From positions 1 to 47,565 of the forward strand of contig CAIPBJ010000025.1 in assembly GCA_903863255.1 (NCBI GenBank): DNA of 47,565 bases, given 5' to 3'. Position numbers and translations under genes: made by a program. The notes beneath the pieces are model-generated. The model was not told where the DNA came from and searched no databases. It was given only the letters and a program-made list of their open reading frames with translations. Positions 9,890 through 18,939 of the stretch are shown here, piece by piece. The DNA is from an uncultured Methylophilaceae bacterium (GTDB lineage: Bacteria > Pseudomonadota > Gammaproteobacteria > Burkholderiales > Methylophilaceae). Each line of letters starts with the position of its first letter. The stretch's first letter is position 1.

Positions 9890-9903
9890 TAAATTTTGAT
9901 TAT

Positions 9904-10536
9904 ATGCCCCCAAAAATTAAAAGCGATTCCGATCGTAAGCTTATAAGATCCAGAATACTGGATGCGGCAAGGGATCTTTTTGTAGAAAAAGGGGTGCAGG
10001 CCGTCACGATGAGGGAAATCGCGAAGCGGATTGGCTATTCTCCAACTGCCATATATCTGCATTTCAAGGATAAGGAATCGTTACTGCAAGAATTATGCAA
10101 CACGGACTTTCTTGCACTTGCTGATAATTTAAGTTCAATCCTGGAGATAAAAGACCCAATTAGAAAGATGGTGGAACTTGGCAAAAGCTATGCGCACTTT
10201 GCATTAAGTCACCCCAACCATTATAGGTTGCTTTTTATGACTTCTCGACCTGTGCAAGAATACTGCAACGCCTCAGATTTACAACATACCCCTAACCATG
10301 ATGCCTATACTTTACTTAAACAAGTTGTAGATGATGTATTCGTAATTGGTGCATTTGCGTCTCAATTAACTGATCCTGAGTTGATTGCCCAAACTATTTG
10401 GGCCGGAATTCATGGTGTATGCTCGTTGGAGATTGTCTTGGGAAAAGATTCATGGATTGAGTGGCGAACAATTGATGACCGAATTACCTTAATGCAAAGC
10501 GCCTTGTTAAATGGATTATTAAAGGAAACTTTATGA
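9904..10536 (+). CDS. TetR/AcrR family transcriptional regulator
   Basis: The 210-aa protein has the canonical TetR N-terminal helix-turn-helix: RSRILDAARDLFVEKGVQAVTMREIAKRIGYSPTAIYLHFKDKESLLQEL-type sequence across residues 14-63, followed by a helical ligand-binding domain (about 70-205). It is the first gene of an operon in which its stop overlaps the adaptor start (ATGA), so it is very likely the local repressor that responds to a pump substrate. The twin dyads in its own promoter support autoregulation. The ligand cannot be read from sequence. A TetR_C domain of the type with YAHFALSHPNHYRLLFM is common in efflux regulators. Confidence 0.92.
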   Translation: MPPKIKSDSDRKLIRSRILDAARDLFVEKGVQAVTMREIAKRIGYSPTAIYLHFKDKESLLQELCNTDFLALADNLSSILEIKDPIRKMVELGKSYAHFALSHPNHYRLLFMTSRPVQEYCNASDLQHTPNHDAYTLLKQVVDDVFVIGAFASQLTDPELIAQTIWAGIHGVCSLEIVLGKDSWIEWRTIDDRITLMQSALLNGLLKETL

Positions 10537-11618
10537 TTTTCCGGAAGAGAATTTCCACAGAAATTATCATTTTGTTAAGCATGTTGCTTATATCATGCAA
10601 AAAACAAGAACCTTCACAGGATTTGCCTCGACCAGCTTACTTTATATCAATCGGTAACCAACAGATGAATACAGGTATGACCCTTGTTGGAGAAGTCAAA
10701 CCTCGATTCGAATCTCCACAAGGGTTTCGTATAGACGGAAAGATAATCGGAAGATCGGTTGAAATTGGCTCCAAGGTAAAGAAAGGCCAGTTAATTTCAA
10801 GGCTGGATCCTTCAAACGCCGACCTGGCTTTAGCATCTTCTAAAGCCGATATTTCGGTTGCCGAAGCTGAACTGGCTCTTGCAAAATCCAATCTTGATAG
10901 GCAAAAACAACTATACGAACAAAAATTCATATCGGCTGCGGCACTAGACGCCTACGAGGCGCAGTACAAATATGCAAGTGCTCACTTGCAGCAGGCAAGA
11001 GCCCAGTCATCGTTAAGTTCCAACAATTCGAACTACACTTCACTTTTAGCTGAACGTGATGGGATAATTACTGACATCCATGCCGAACCCGGTCAGGTCG
11101 TCAATGCTGGGGATGTAATTACAAAAATTGCTGACCCAACTCTACTCGAGGTCAATATTCCGGTTCCTGAATCCAGGATGGGTAATATTAAGGTCGGTGA
11201 TGATGTCATCATCAAACTTTGGGCAAGCCAAGATAAAAATTATCGTGGGAAAATAAGAGAAATCGCGCCTGCAGCTGATCCAGCTACTCGCAGTTTTTTG
11301 GTAAAGGCAAGCATTCTGAATCCTGACGAAAATGTTCGAATTGGAATGACCGCTGCATTGAGAATGAAAAATACCAAGGATGAATATTTCCTTATCCCAA
11401 GTGAATCCTTAACGGAGATGGATGGAAAACCAATAGTGTGGTTACTTGATGAAATGAACAGAGCCTACCCCCATGTTGTTTCAGTAAGCACTTACACAGA
11501 ATATGGTGCTCAGATAGCAAGCGGTTTGAAGACAGGAGATAAAATCATCACTTCAGGCATTCAAGTGTTGGTGCCTGGTGAGAAAGTTATCCCGATTGAA
11601 TCGAGCAAGAACAAATGA
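10533..11618 (+). CDS. RND efflux periplasmic adaptor (membrane fusion lipoprotein)
   Basis: A 361-aa HlyD/AcrA-type adaptor that links the RND pump to TolC. The N-terminus is a lipoprotein signal with lipobox LISC (Cys22). A biotinyl-lipoyl half-motif (GSKVKKGQLISRLDPSNADL, near 87-106), a coiled-coil hairpin (about 107-165, rich in Ala, Leu, Gln and Lys), the second lipoyl half (AERDGIITDIHAEPGQVVNA), a beta-barrel domain and a membrane-proximal domain ending GIQVLVPGEKVIPIE follow. Both ends overlap neighbouring genes by 4 bases (ATGA), so translation with the regulator and pump is coupled. Length is slightly short but complete. Confidence 0.94.
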   Translation: MIFRKRISTEIIILLSMLLISCKKQEPSQDLPRPAYFISIGNQQMNTGMTLVGEVKPRFESPQGFRIDGKIIGRSVEIGSKVKKGQLISRLDPSNADLALASSKADISVAEAELALAKSNLDRQKQLYEQKFISAAALDAYEAQYKYASAHLQQARAQSSLSSNNSNYTSLLAERDGIITDIHAEPGQVVNAGDVITKIADPTLLEVNIPVPESRMGNIKVGDDVIIKLWASQDKNYRGKIREIAPAADPATRSFLVKASILNPDENVRIGMTAALRMKNTKDEYFLIPSESLTEMDGKPIVWLLDEMNRAYPHVVSVSTYTEYGAQIASGLKTGDKIITSGIQVLVPGEKVIPIESSKNK

Positions 11619-14600
11619 TGGGTTTCAATTTATCTGACTGGGCAATAAAACATCAAAAGCTGGTGCTTTATTTTATGTTAATGCTCACTATCATTGGTCT
11701 AGCTTCCTACAGCAAACTTGGACAATCGGAAGACCCGCCTTTTACTTTCAAAGTCATGATCATTCGAACAGGATGGGCCGGAGCAAGTGCAAATGAAGTG
11801 GCCTTGCAGGTCACTGACAAACTGGAAAGAAAGTTACAAGAGCTGCCTTATTTGGATTTCGTATCCAGCTACAGCCGCGCCGGAGAGTCAATCATTATCA
11901 TTCGCGTCAAAGACTCGACATCTGCAGAAGACATTCCAAATATCTGGTACCAGGCTAGAAAAAAAATCAGCGACATCCGCAACACGCTTCCATCGAATGT
12001 AGAAGGACCCACATTTAACGATGAGTTTGGCGATGTATATGGAAACATCTATGCTCTAACCGGGCAAGGTTATGACCCAGCCGAGCTTAAACGACAAGCA
12101 GAGGTAATCAGGGCGGAACTTCTTAGAGTAAAAGATGTTGCCAAAGTCGATCTATTTGGAGAGCAGAAGCAGAAAGTTTACATTGAACTTTCGAACGCCA
12201 AGATCGCTACTCTTGGAATCGACACCGCATCCCTGATTCAAACGATCCAGTCACAGAATCTAATTTCCGGAAGCGGCACATTTAATACCGAAAAGGAAAG
12301 CATCCGTGTTGAGGCATCGGGACGCTTCAGCACAATCGATGAAGTCGAAAACATTCATTTCAGAGCCAACGACAGGGATATCAGATTAGGTGACGTGGCT
12401 ACTGTTTCTCATGGATTTCAAGATCCTCAAACGCAGTCTGTAAGGTTCATGGGGAAAGATGCTCTATTTATAGGTGTATCCATGGAAAAAGGTGGGGACA
12501 TCTTGGAACTTGGGAAAAAACTTGATGAAGCCATATTGAATATTGACCACAAACTACCAATCGGGCTTGAAATTCACACCGTGACATCCCAACCAAGGGC
12601 AGTTAATCAATCGGTTCACGAGTTTGTTCGATCCCTTGCCGAGGCTGTCGTGATCGTGCTTGCAGTCAGTTTGCTATCACTTGGACTTCGAACTGGCCTC
12701 GTTGTTGCAATCACAATTCCAATCGTACTTTCCATAACATTTCTTTTCATGCGCCTGTTTAATGTGGGCCTTCATAAAATTTCACTGGGGGCACTCATTC
12801 TTGCGCTCGGACTCTTAGTCGATGACGCAATTATCGCCGTAGAAATGATGGCTTCAAAAATGGAACAGGGATGGGAAAGGGCCCGGGCTGCATCGTACGC
12901 ATTTACGAGTACCGCCATGCCCATGCTGACTGGCACCCTAGTTACTGCGGCTGGGTTTTTACCCATAGCCACAGCTGCCTCTTCAACTGGGGAGTACACA
13001 CGCTCAATATTTCAAGTAACGGTTATAGCCTTGCTGGTCTCATGGTTTGCAGCTGTAATATTTGTACCCTATTTAGGCTTCAAGTTACTGCCTGACATGA
13101 ATAAGCAACATCAAAACAATCACGACCTCTACCAATCCAGTCACTACAAAAAGTTGAGAGCCCTCATAACAGCCTGCATTAGCCATCCCTGGATAGTTTT
13201 GGGTATAACTGTATTGATATTTGGATTGGCGATTTTAGGATTTAGCAAGGTACAGCAACAATTTTTCCCTGACTCCACTCGCCCAGAATTGATTGTGGAT
13301 TTAAGATTGACCGAAGATGCATCTTACGAGGCAACAAAAACCTCATCAATTAAACTTGAGTCCTGGCTTAGCAAGCAATCTGGCATAGATAATTTCGTTG
13401 CCTATATCGGAAACGGAAGTCCCCGATTTTATTTGCCATTGGACCAGCAGTTACCAAGAAAGAATTTCGCCGAGTTTGTTATTCTAGCCAAAGATTTGCC
13501 TTCAAGAGAGGCCATTCGGTCTGGACTAATCTCGCTTTTCAACCATGATTTCCCTGAATTACGTGGATCGGTATTCCGACTTGAAAACGGCCCTCCCGTC
13601 GGATTTCCTGTTCAATTCCGCATTTCCGGCCTAGCAGCAGGTACTGGTTTTGACAACACCGATTATTCTGCGTTAAAAAGCATCGCTAACCAGGTCGCAA
13701 ACGTGATGCGCAAGAATCCTTATCTAAGCAATGTTCAACTAGACTGGGAAGAACCCATCAAAACTATTCATTTAAATATTGACCAGAGTAAAGCAAGACT
13801 ATTAGGTGTCACTTCATCAGATATTGCCAACTTTCTTAATTCGGCCCTCAATGAATTTGTTATTACAGAGTTCCGTCAGGGTAATGAACGAATTGACCTT
13901 GTCGTAAGAGGAGACCAAATGGAACGTAAGCAACTTTCCAGACTTGGCGATTTGATGATAATCACCTCATCCAGACGCAGCGTACCTATTTCTCAGCTGG
14001 CAAAGATCGAATATGGTTTCGAAGAAGGATTGATATGGCGAAGAAACCGAGTGCCTACTATTACGGTCAAAGCGACGCTTTATGGGCATACTCAGGCACC
14101 GTTAGTTTCAAGCATGGTAGAAACTGCACTGCAGCCAATTAAGGATAAACTTCCCTTGGGTTATCACATAGACGCAGGGGGTGCCGTTGAAGAGTCTGGG
14201 AAAGGCAGCGAATCGGTTGCTGCTGGAGCGCCATTGTTCATAGTTACCGTTATAACGATACTCATGATACAGCTTCAGAGTTTTTCACGCGTTACCTTGG
14301 TTTTATTGACTGCTCCTTTAGGAATTATCGGTGTGGCTCTGTTTTTACTTATTTTTGACAAGCCATTTGGATTTGTAGCAATGCTTGGAACCATCGCCCT
14401 TTCCGGAATGATCATGCGAAACTCCGTAATCCTTGTCGACCAAATCGCACAAGACAAGAGTGCAGGAAAAGCGGATTGGGAAGCAATTGTTGAATCTACC
14501 GTGCGTCGATTCCGACCGATCATCCTGACCGCCGCCGCCGCTATACTTGCGATGATACCTTTAACAAGAAGCGCCTTTTTTGGCCCTATGGCCGTTGCGA

Positions 14601-14722
14601 TCATGGGTGGGCTTTTAATAGCAACATTATTGACAATACTTTCTCTACCAGCAATTTATACTATCTGGTTTAGGGTCAAGGTACCCGCACGCACCAATAA
14701 CGACATGTTAGATAAGTTATAA
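11615..14722 (+). CDS. RND family efflux transporter, AcrB type
   Basis: The 1035-aa inner-membrane proton/drug antiporter forms the engine of the tripartite pump. It has an N-terminal span, two large periplasmic loops and twelve expected membrane helices. The proton-relay pair Asp403-Asp404 sits in LGLLVDDAIIAVEMM, matching AcrB Asp407/Asp408. Features such as QSEDPPFTFK and the C-terminal GxxMRNSVILVDQIAQD region indicate the multidrug-type HAE1 clade, not the metal-type CzcA clade. It overlaps the adaptor gene by 4 bases; TolC follows after the pcm-like gene. Substrate specificity cannot be inferred. Confidence 0.95.
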   Translation: MMGFNLSDWAIKHQKLVLYFMLMLTIIGLASYSKLGQSEDPPFTFKVMIIRTGWAGASANEVALQVTDKLERKLQELPYLDFVSSYSRAGESIIIIRVKDSTSAEDIPNIWYQARKKISDIRNTLPSNVEGPTFNDEFGDVYGNIYALTGQGYDPAELKRQAEVIRAELLRVKDVAKVDLFGEQKQKVYIELSNAKIATLGIDTASLIQTIQSQNLISGSGTFNTEKESIRVEASGRFSTIDEVENIHFRANDRDIRLGDVATVSHGFQDPQTQSVRFMGKDALFIGVSMEKGGDILELGKKLDEAILNIDHKLPIGLEIHTVTSQPRAVNQSVHEFVRSLAEAVVIVLAVSLLSLGLRTGLVVAITIPIVLSITFLFMRLFNVGLHKISLGALILALGLLVDDAIIAVEMMASKMEQGWERARAASYAFTSTAMPMLTGTLVTAAGFLPIATAASSTGEYTRSIFQVTVIALLVSWFAAVIFVPYLGFKLLPDMNKQHQNNHDLYQSSHYKKLRALITACISHPWIVLGITVLIFGLAILGFSKVQQQFFPDSTRPELIVDLRLTEDASYEATKTSSIKLESWLSKQSGIDNFVAYIGNGSPRFYLPLDQQLPRKNFAEFVILAKDLPSREAIRSGLISLFNHDFPELRGSVFRLENGPPVGFPVQFRISGLAAGTGFDNTDYSALKSIANQVANVMRKNPYLSNVQLDWEEPIKTIHLNIDQSKARLLGVTSSDIANFLNSALNEFVITEFRQGNERIDLVVRGDQMERKQLSRLGDLMIITSSRRSVPISQLAKIEYGFEEGLIWRRNRVPTITVKATLYGHTQAPLVSSMVETALQPIKDKLPLGYHIDAGGAVEESGKGSESVAAGAPLFIVTVITILMIQLQSFSRVTLVLLTAPLGIIGVALFLLIFDKPFGFVAMLGTIALSGMIMRNSVILVDQIAQDKSAGKADWEAIVESTVRRFRPIILTAAAAILAMIPLTRSAFFGPMAVAIMGGLLIATLLTILSLPAIYTIWFRVKVPARTNNDMLDKL

Positions 14723-14753
14723 TATTTTTCATTTAAATTAAAGGCAAAACAAA

Positions 14754-15431
14754 ATGAGCCATGAGAACATAAGCAATGAAAAGAATGAGTTAGCTCGTTT
14801 TAATATGATTGAACAACAAATAAGAACCTGGGAAGTTCTGGACGGGGTAGTTTTGCATCTGTTAAAGCAAGTACCGCGAGAGGATTTTGTCCCTGCTGAA
14901 TACAAAGGATTAGCATTTGCCGACCTTGAGATTCCGATTGGTGAAAATCAAGTCATGCTATCTCCAAAAGTAGAAGGAAGGATTCTACAAGCTCTCAACC
15001 CTTCCAAAAATGAGACAGTACTCGAAATTGGCACTGGAAGTGGATACTTAACTGCATTGCTTGCAACAGTCACTAATCGAGTTCTCAGTCTTGAAATATT
15101 CCCTAAATTGAGTGAACTCGCGAAACAAAAATTCAACAAGTTCCCATTTAAGAATATTGAATTAAAAGTGGCTGATGGAATACATGGTGATGAGGCGATG
15201 GGTCCATTTGATATTATCGTTTATACGGGATCGCTGCCATTACTTCCTAGTTCCGTTGAAAAGCAACTCAAAATCGGGGGCCGTATGTTTATCGTAATAG
15301 GTGAAGCTCCCGTCATGCAGGCAATCTTGATTAAACGTATATCTGAAGATTCGTTTAAGAGGGATGTTTTATTTGAAACTTGCATTCCGATGTTGGTCAA
15401 CGCACCCCAACCAGAACGATTCAAGTTTTAA
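14754..15431 (+). CDS. pcm: Protein-L-isoaspartate O-methyltransferase-like protein
   Basis: A 225-aa class I SAM methyltransferase of the PCMT family, with EVLDGVVLHLLKQVPREDFVP near the N-terminus and the SAM motif VLEIGTGSGYLTALLA (about 89-104). Two segments conserved in true isoaspartyl repair enzymes differ: the substrate loop GQTIS-x-P is NQVMLSP here, and VTAAPP is VYTGSLP. This divergent form is typically found next to tolC and waaA in betaproteobacteria, as here, so the substrate may not be isoaspartate. It is 31 bases after the RND gene and 9 bases before tolC, in the same operon. Confidence 0.85.
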   Translation: MSHENISNEKNELARFNMIEQQIRTWEVLDGVVLHLLKQVPREDFVPAEYKGLAFADLEIPIGENQVMLSPKVEGRILQALNPSKNETVLEIGTGSGYLTALLATVTNRVLSLEIFPKLSELAKQKFNKFPFKNIELKVADGIHGDEAMGPFDIIVYTGSLPLLPSSVEKQLKIGGRMFIVIGEAPVMQAILIKRISEDSFKRDVLFETCIPMLVNAPQPERFKF

Positions 15432-15440
15432 GATGAGCAA

Positions 15441-16787
15441 ATGACTAAGTTCATATCAGGTATTGTAACGCTGGGGCTTATAGCAATCTCAAATGCTCAG
15501 GCCTCTCCCCAAAGTCTTTTAGATATCTATCAACTGGCTATAGCTAATGACCCTGTTTTAGCATCTGTTCAAAGCGGCACGGTCGCAGCGCAAGAAAAGC
15601 TGGAGCAGGGTAAGGCGCTTTACAGGCCATCTGTAAACTTTAATAGCGGGATAAGTGTTTCTCAAGATCATGTTAAGTTTATGGGCGCATCCATATTCAA
15701 GAACGGTGAGGAGTCTTTTCATACTTACGATTACGGTATCAATGTTACTCAGTCTTTATACAACAAAGAGATAAATGCAAAGTTCGAACAGGCAAAAGCA
15801 CTGGTTTCCCAGGCTGACAACCAGCAAGCCCTGGCTAAGCAGGATTTAATATTAAGAACGACTCAGGCATATTTTGATGAATTATTGGCACAGGACAAAA
15901 TTGAGTTAATCAAATCCCAAAAAACTTCGATCATCCGACAATTGGATCTTGCAAAAGCGAATTTCGACATAGGCACTTCGAATGTTACTGACCTCAATGA
16001 AGCTCAGGCAAGATTCGATCTGATCAACGCTCAGGAAATCGGGGCATTAAGTGAACTCGAAGTAAAACAAAGATCGCTTGAGTCGATCATTGGCGACCCC
16101 CCCAGAGCACTTTTGACGGTTCGTGAAGATCTTATGCCGATTTACCCGGAGCCTGCAGATATGGAAGACTGGGTTAAGATATCTGAACAAAACAATCTTA
16201 ATTTATTGATCCAACAACAATCGCTGGCTATTGCCAGTCAAGAAGTTGAAAAGCAGAATGCAGGAAACCTCCCAACGGTTAATATTGTAGGTGGATACAA
16301 TGAGAATCATACCAATGGGAGTATTTATGGATACGGTTACGACATCAAGGATGCCTCAATCGGACTTCAGCTCCAGATTCCTATATATCAAGGCGGGTCT
16401 ATAAATTCCAAAATCAGAGAGTCGTTGGCTAATAAAGAAAAAGCCCAAGATGACGTTGAAACAACAAGACGACAAGTTGATTTAAGAACACAAGAGTCCT
16501 TTTTAAACCTTACCAGCAGCATCGCTCAATTAAAGGCTTATGAACAAGCGTTGAAGTCCAGCCTTACCCAATTAGATTCTACGAATCTAGGTTATAAAGT
16601 TGGCGCAAGGACAAGTTTGGATGTACTCAACGCACAGCAGCAATATTTCAGCGCAAAACGTGATTTATTAGAATCCCGATATCTCTATCTGATCAATACC
16701 TTGAAATTGAAATCCGCAACAGGAACCTTAGAAGTTTCAGATGTTGAATACATTAACCAACAATTGGTTCAGAAAGACGATCAATGA
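15441..16787 (+). CDS. tolC: TolC family outer membrane efflux protein
   Basis: A 448-aa outer-membrane channel with signal peptide (about residues 1-22, cleavage near AQA-SPQ), the opening SLLDIYQLAIANDPVLASVQ, and two repeated structural halves rich in long Gln/Ala/Glu helices (for example AKANFDIGTSNVTDLNEAQARFD and YKVGARTSLDVLNAQQQYFSA, each cited in part). These are the alpha-barrel repeats of TolC, trimerising to span outer membrane and periplasm. It completes the tripartite pump with the upstream adaptor and RND genes. Its stop overlaps the start of the next gene by 4 bases. It could also serve type I secretion, as TolC proteins are shared. Confidence 0.94.
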   Translation: MTKFISGIVTLGLIAISNAQASPQSLLDIYQLAIANDPVLASVQSGTVAAQEKLEQGKALYRPSVNFNSGISVSQDHVKFMGASIFKNGEESFHTYDYGINVTQSLYNKEINAKFEQAKALVSQADNQQALAKQDLILRTTQAYFDELLAQDKIELIKSQKTSIIRQLDLAKANFDIGTSNVTDLNEAQARFDLINAQEIGALSELEVKQRSLESIIGDPPRALLTVREDLMPIYPEPADMEDWVKISEQNNLNLLIQQQSLAIASQEVEKQNAGNLPTVNIVGGYNENHTNGSIYGYGYDIKDASIGLQLQIPIYQGGSINSKIRESLANKEKAQDDVETTRRQVDLRTQESFLNLTSSIAQLKAYEQALKSSLTQLDSTNLGYKVGARTSLDVLNAQQQYFSAKRDLLESRYLYLINTLKLKSATGTLEVSDVEYINQQLVQKDDQ

Positions 16788-17341
16788 CATTATTCATAAC
16801 AGCACAGCGTGAAGTTTCACAACTGGTTATGATCGATATGCAAGAAAAACTGGCTAATGCGATGGATAAATCGGAAATGAGTCGTGTCAGTAAGAATTGC
16901 GAGATTTTATTACAGGCTGCCAGACTGCTTACAATACCAACGATTGTTACTGAACAATATCCCAAAGGCCTCGGGCATACAACTAAATACTTAGTTCAAC
17001 ATCTTCAACATACAACCTGCATAGAAAAAACTTCTTTTTCTTGTTGCGAAGAAAGTACTTTCAATCAGAAGCTGACTAATGACAGACGGCAATTAATATT
17101 AGTTGGCATGGAAAGTCACATTTGCATCCTACAAACCGCTCTGGCTCTTCGCAAAATGGGTAAGGAAGTTTTTGTAGTTGAAGACGCTACCATTTCTAGA
17201 GATCCCAATAACAAGTCAAATGCGCTTAAAAGACTCGCGCATTCCGGCATCATCATTAGCAACACGGAGTCCGTTTTATTTGAATGGTTAGGTAATGCAG
17301 AAGGTGAGAATTTTAAACAAATAAGCAAGCTAATACGCTGA
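16784..17341 (+). CDS. Isochorismatase-like cysteine hydrolase
   Basis: A 185-aa cytoplasmic hydrolase of the isochorismatase superfamily (YcaC-like). The catalytic triad is visible: Asp18 in VMIDMQEKL, Lys82 in IEKTSFSCC, and Cys114 in GMESHICILQTAL, preceded by the non-proline cis-peptide region VGMES. Superfamily members hydrolyse isochorismate, nicotinamide or carbamate-type amides; the substrate here is unknown. It is translationally coupled to tolC (ATGA), as the last gene of the efflux operon, and ends one base before the convergent waaA stop. Confidence 0.88.
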   Translation: MTLFITAQREVSQLVMIDMQEKLANAMDKSEMSRVSKNCEILLQAARLLTIPTIVTEQYPKGLGHTTKYLVQHLQHTTCIEKTSFSCCEESTFNQKLTNDRRQLILVGMESHICILQTALALRKMGKEVFVVEDATISRDPNNKSNALKRLAHSGIIISNTESVLFEWLGNAEGENFKQISKLIR

Positions 17342-17342
17342 C

Positions 17343-18617
17343 TTAGACAGTCCTGGGCACTATTTCCTCAATGAATCTTAACAATTCCTTCGAAGCCCCC
17401 GTTTCCCTCTTGCTGAATTCAAATGCAGCATGTCCCATAGCTTCTCTCATGCCTTTATCAGTTATTAACCTATCTATCACTTTCGATAAATTCCCTGCTT
17501 CCTGAATTCGAATCACCGCACCGGCTTCAACTGCCAATTCCGTAATCCGCTTAAAATTATAGGTAAAAGGACCGATCACGACTGGTTTTGCCATTAAACA
17601 GGCCTCTATTAGATTCTGTCCTCCGAAATCCAGCAAGCTTCCGCCTACAAATGCAAAATCACAGGCGCCATAATAAGTAAACATTTCGCCCATGCTATCG
17701 CCAAGTAGCACCCGATAATTCGAAAAATCATGTGGTAATGCATTGTTAAGAATTTCAGTTCGCCGAAAAAAAGAAATGCCTTGCCTTTTGAGCAGGTCAG
17801 CAACCAAGTTAAATCTTTCAGGATGTCGTGGAACCAGAATTGTTAAGAATTTGCTTTGAGCTGAATTTATTGCATTGATAATTAGCTCCTCTTCCCCGTC
17901 CCTTGTGCTTGCAGCAAGAAAAACCGGCCGGTCCATAGCAACTTTTTCTCTTAGAGCCTGTGCAAGGATTGAAGCATCCTTTGGCGGCAACACATCAAAT
18001 TTCATATTACCAGTCACAATCACTTTAGATGCGCCCAATTCTATGAATCTTGAAGCATCCTCTTCATTTTGGGCTGCAATGAGTGTCAGGTCCCGAAGTC
18101 CCTGCCTACTCAATCGCTTAACTTTTTTGTAACCTTGAGCTGACTTTTCTGAAAGTCTTGCATTAGCCAATATCAAAGGGATCTTCTTCTTGCTGCATGT
18201 TGCAATCAAATTAAACCATAGCTCAGTCTCCATCAGCACCCCTATAATGGGCTCAAAATGTTCTATAAAACGTCTTGATGCTCCCGGCAAATCATATGGA
18301 AGGTAACATCGCAGAATTCGATCACCAAAAATCCTTTCGCTTGTTTCCCTTCCTGTTGGGGTAGCATGAGTAATCAATATTTGGTTTTCGGGATAGAGTC
18401 TAAGCAATTCATTGACAACAACTTGTGCTGCACGAGTCTCACCTACAGAAACACAGTGAATCCAAATGATAGGTTTACTAGGAATAATAGAAAAGAATCC
18501 GTAACGTTCCGACCAATTCTTTAGATAGGCAGGTTGACGCCATCCCCTCCATAACAGTTTAAAAGGCGTGATTGGAACCAACAAATAAATTAGCAAGGAG
18601 TAAAAAAATCTCGTCAT
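17343..18617 (-). CDS. waaA: 3-deoxy-D-manno-octulosonic acid (Kdo) transferase
   Basis: WaaA (KdtA) transfers Kdo from CMP-Kdo to the lipid A precursor at the inner membrane. The 424-aa protein has the N-terminal membrane-associated helix, a candidate catalytic Glu37 in WSERYGFF, the IWIHCVSVGETRAAQ motif, the central LMETELWFN segment, and the GT-B donor-binding half with FVGGSLLDFGGQNLIEACL and FKRITELAVEAGAVI. Length is normal. It converges with the efflux operon with a one-base gap between the two stop codons. No terminator is visible between them. Confidence 0.95.
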   Translation of the reverse strand: MTRFFYSLLIYLLVPITPFKLLWRGWRQPAYLKNWSERYGFFSIIPSKPIIWIHCVSVGETRAAQVVVNELLRLYPENQILITHATPTGRETSERIFGDRILRCYLPYDLPGASRRFIEHFEPIIGVLMETELWFNLIATCSKKKIPLILANARLSEKSAQGYKKVKRLSRQGLRDLTLIAAQNEEDASRFIELGASKVIVTGNMKFDVLPPKDASILAQALREKVAMDRPVFLAASTRDGEEELIINAINSAQSKFLTILVPRHPERFNLVADLLKRQGISFFRRTEILNNALPHDFSNYRVLLGDSMGEMFTYYGACDFAFVGGSLLDFGGQNLIEACLMAKPVVIGPFTYNFKRITELAVEAGAVIRIQEAGNLSKVIDRLITDKGMREAMGHAAFEFSKRETGASKELLRFIEEIVPRTV

Positions 18618-18939
18618 TGGGTAATTTTCTCACACAAATTGGGATTTATATCATTCCGACTGGAATCAAAATCGTACAATTATGTTAGTGTTCACTCACT
18701 TTCCACACAACGTCTTAGTGATTTATAGATAGGAATTGCAATAGAAAATATCAAATTATTTATAAGAGCAATTACCTAAAAACTTCTTGACCAACCCAAC
18801 AAAATGGAATAATTTTGCAATCAATCACAATATGTTGTGGTTAAGTTAGATTTTTTTTAAGCCTCTAACGACTACAATTTTAAATAAATAACTTAATTTA
18901 CTGCTCACAAAAACAAAAACGGGAAGGATAATAATACCC
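18618..18939. other. Intergenic region between waaA and nrdJa
   Basis: This 322-base AT-rich gap holds the divergent start regions of waaA (minus) and nrdJa (plus). Apart from the candidate NrdR box (18825-18840) and a TACAAT that could be a -10 box at 18873-18878, I see no RNA gene or small open frame with a ribosome-binding site. No cobalamin-riboswitch core was found. Confidence 0.5.
18825..18840 (+). promoter_or_regulatory. Candidate NrdR box
   Basis: TCACAATATGTTGTGG matches the published NrdR-box consensus aCaCwAtATaTwGtgt at 13 of 16 positions and contains the dyad CACAA-N4-TTGTG. It lies 99 bases upstream of nrdJa. NrdR boxes usually occur in pairs; I found only one here, which lowers confidence. 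Confidence 0.55.
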
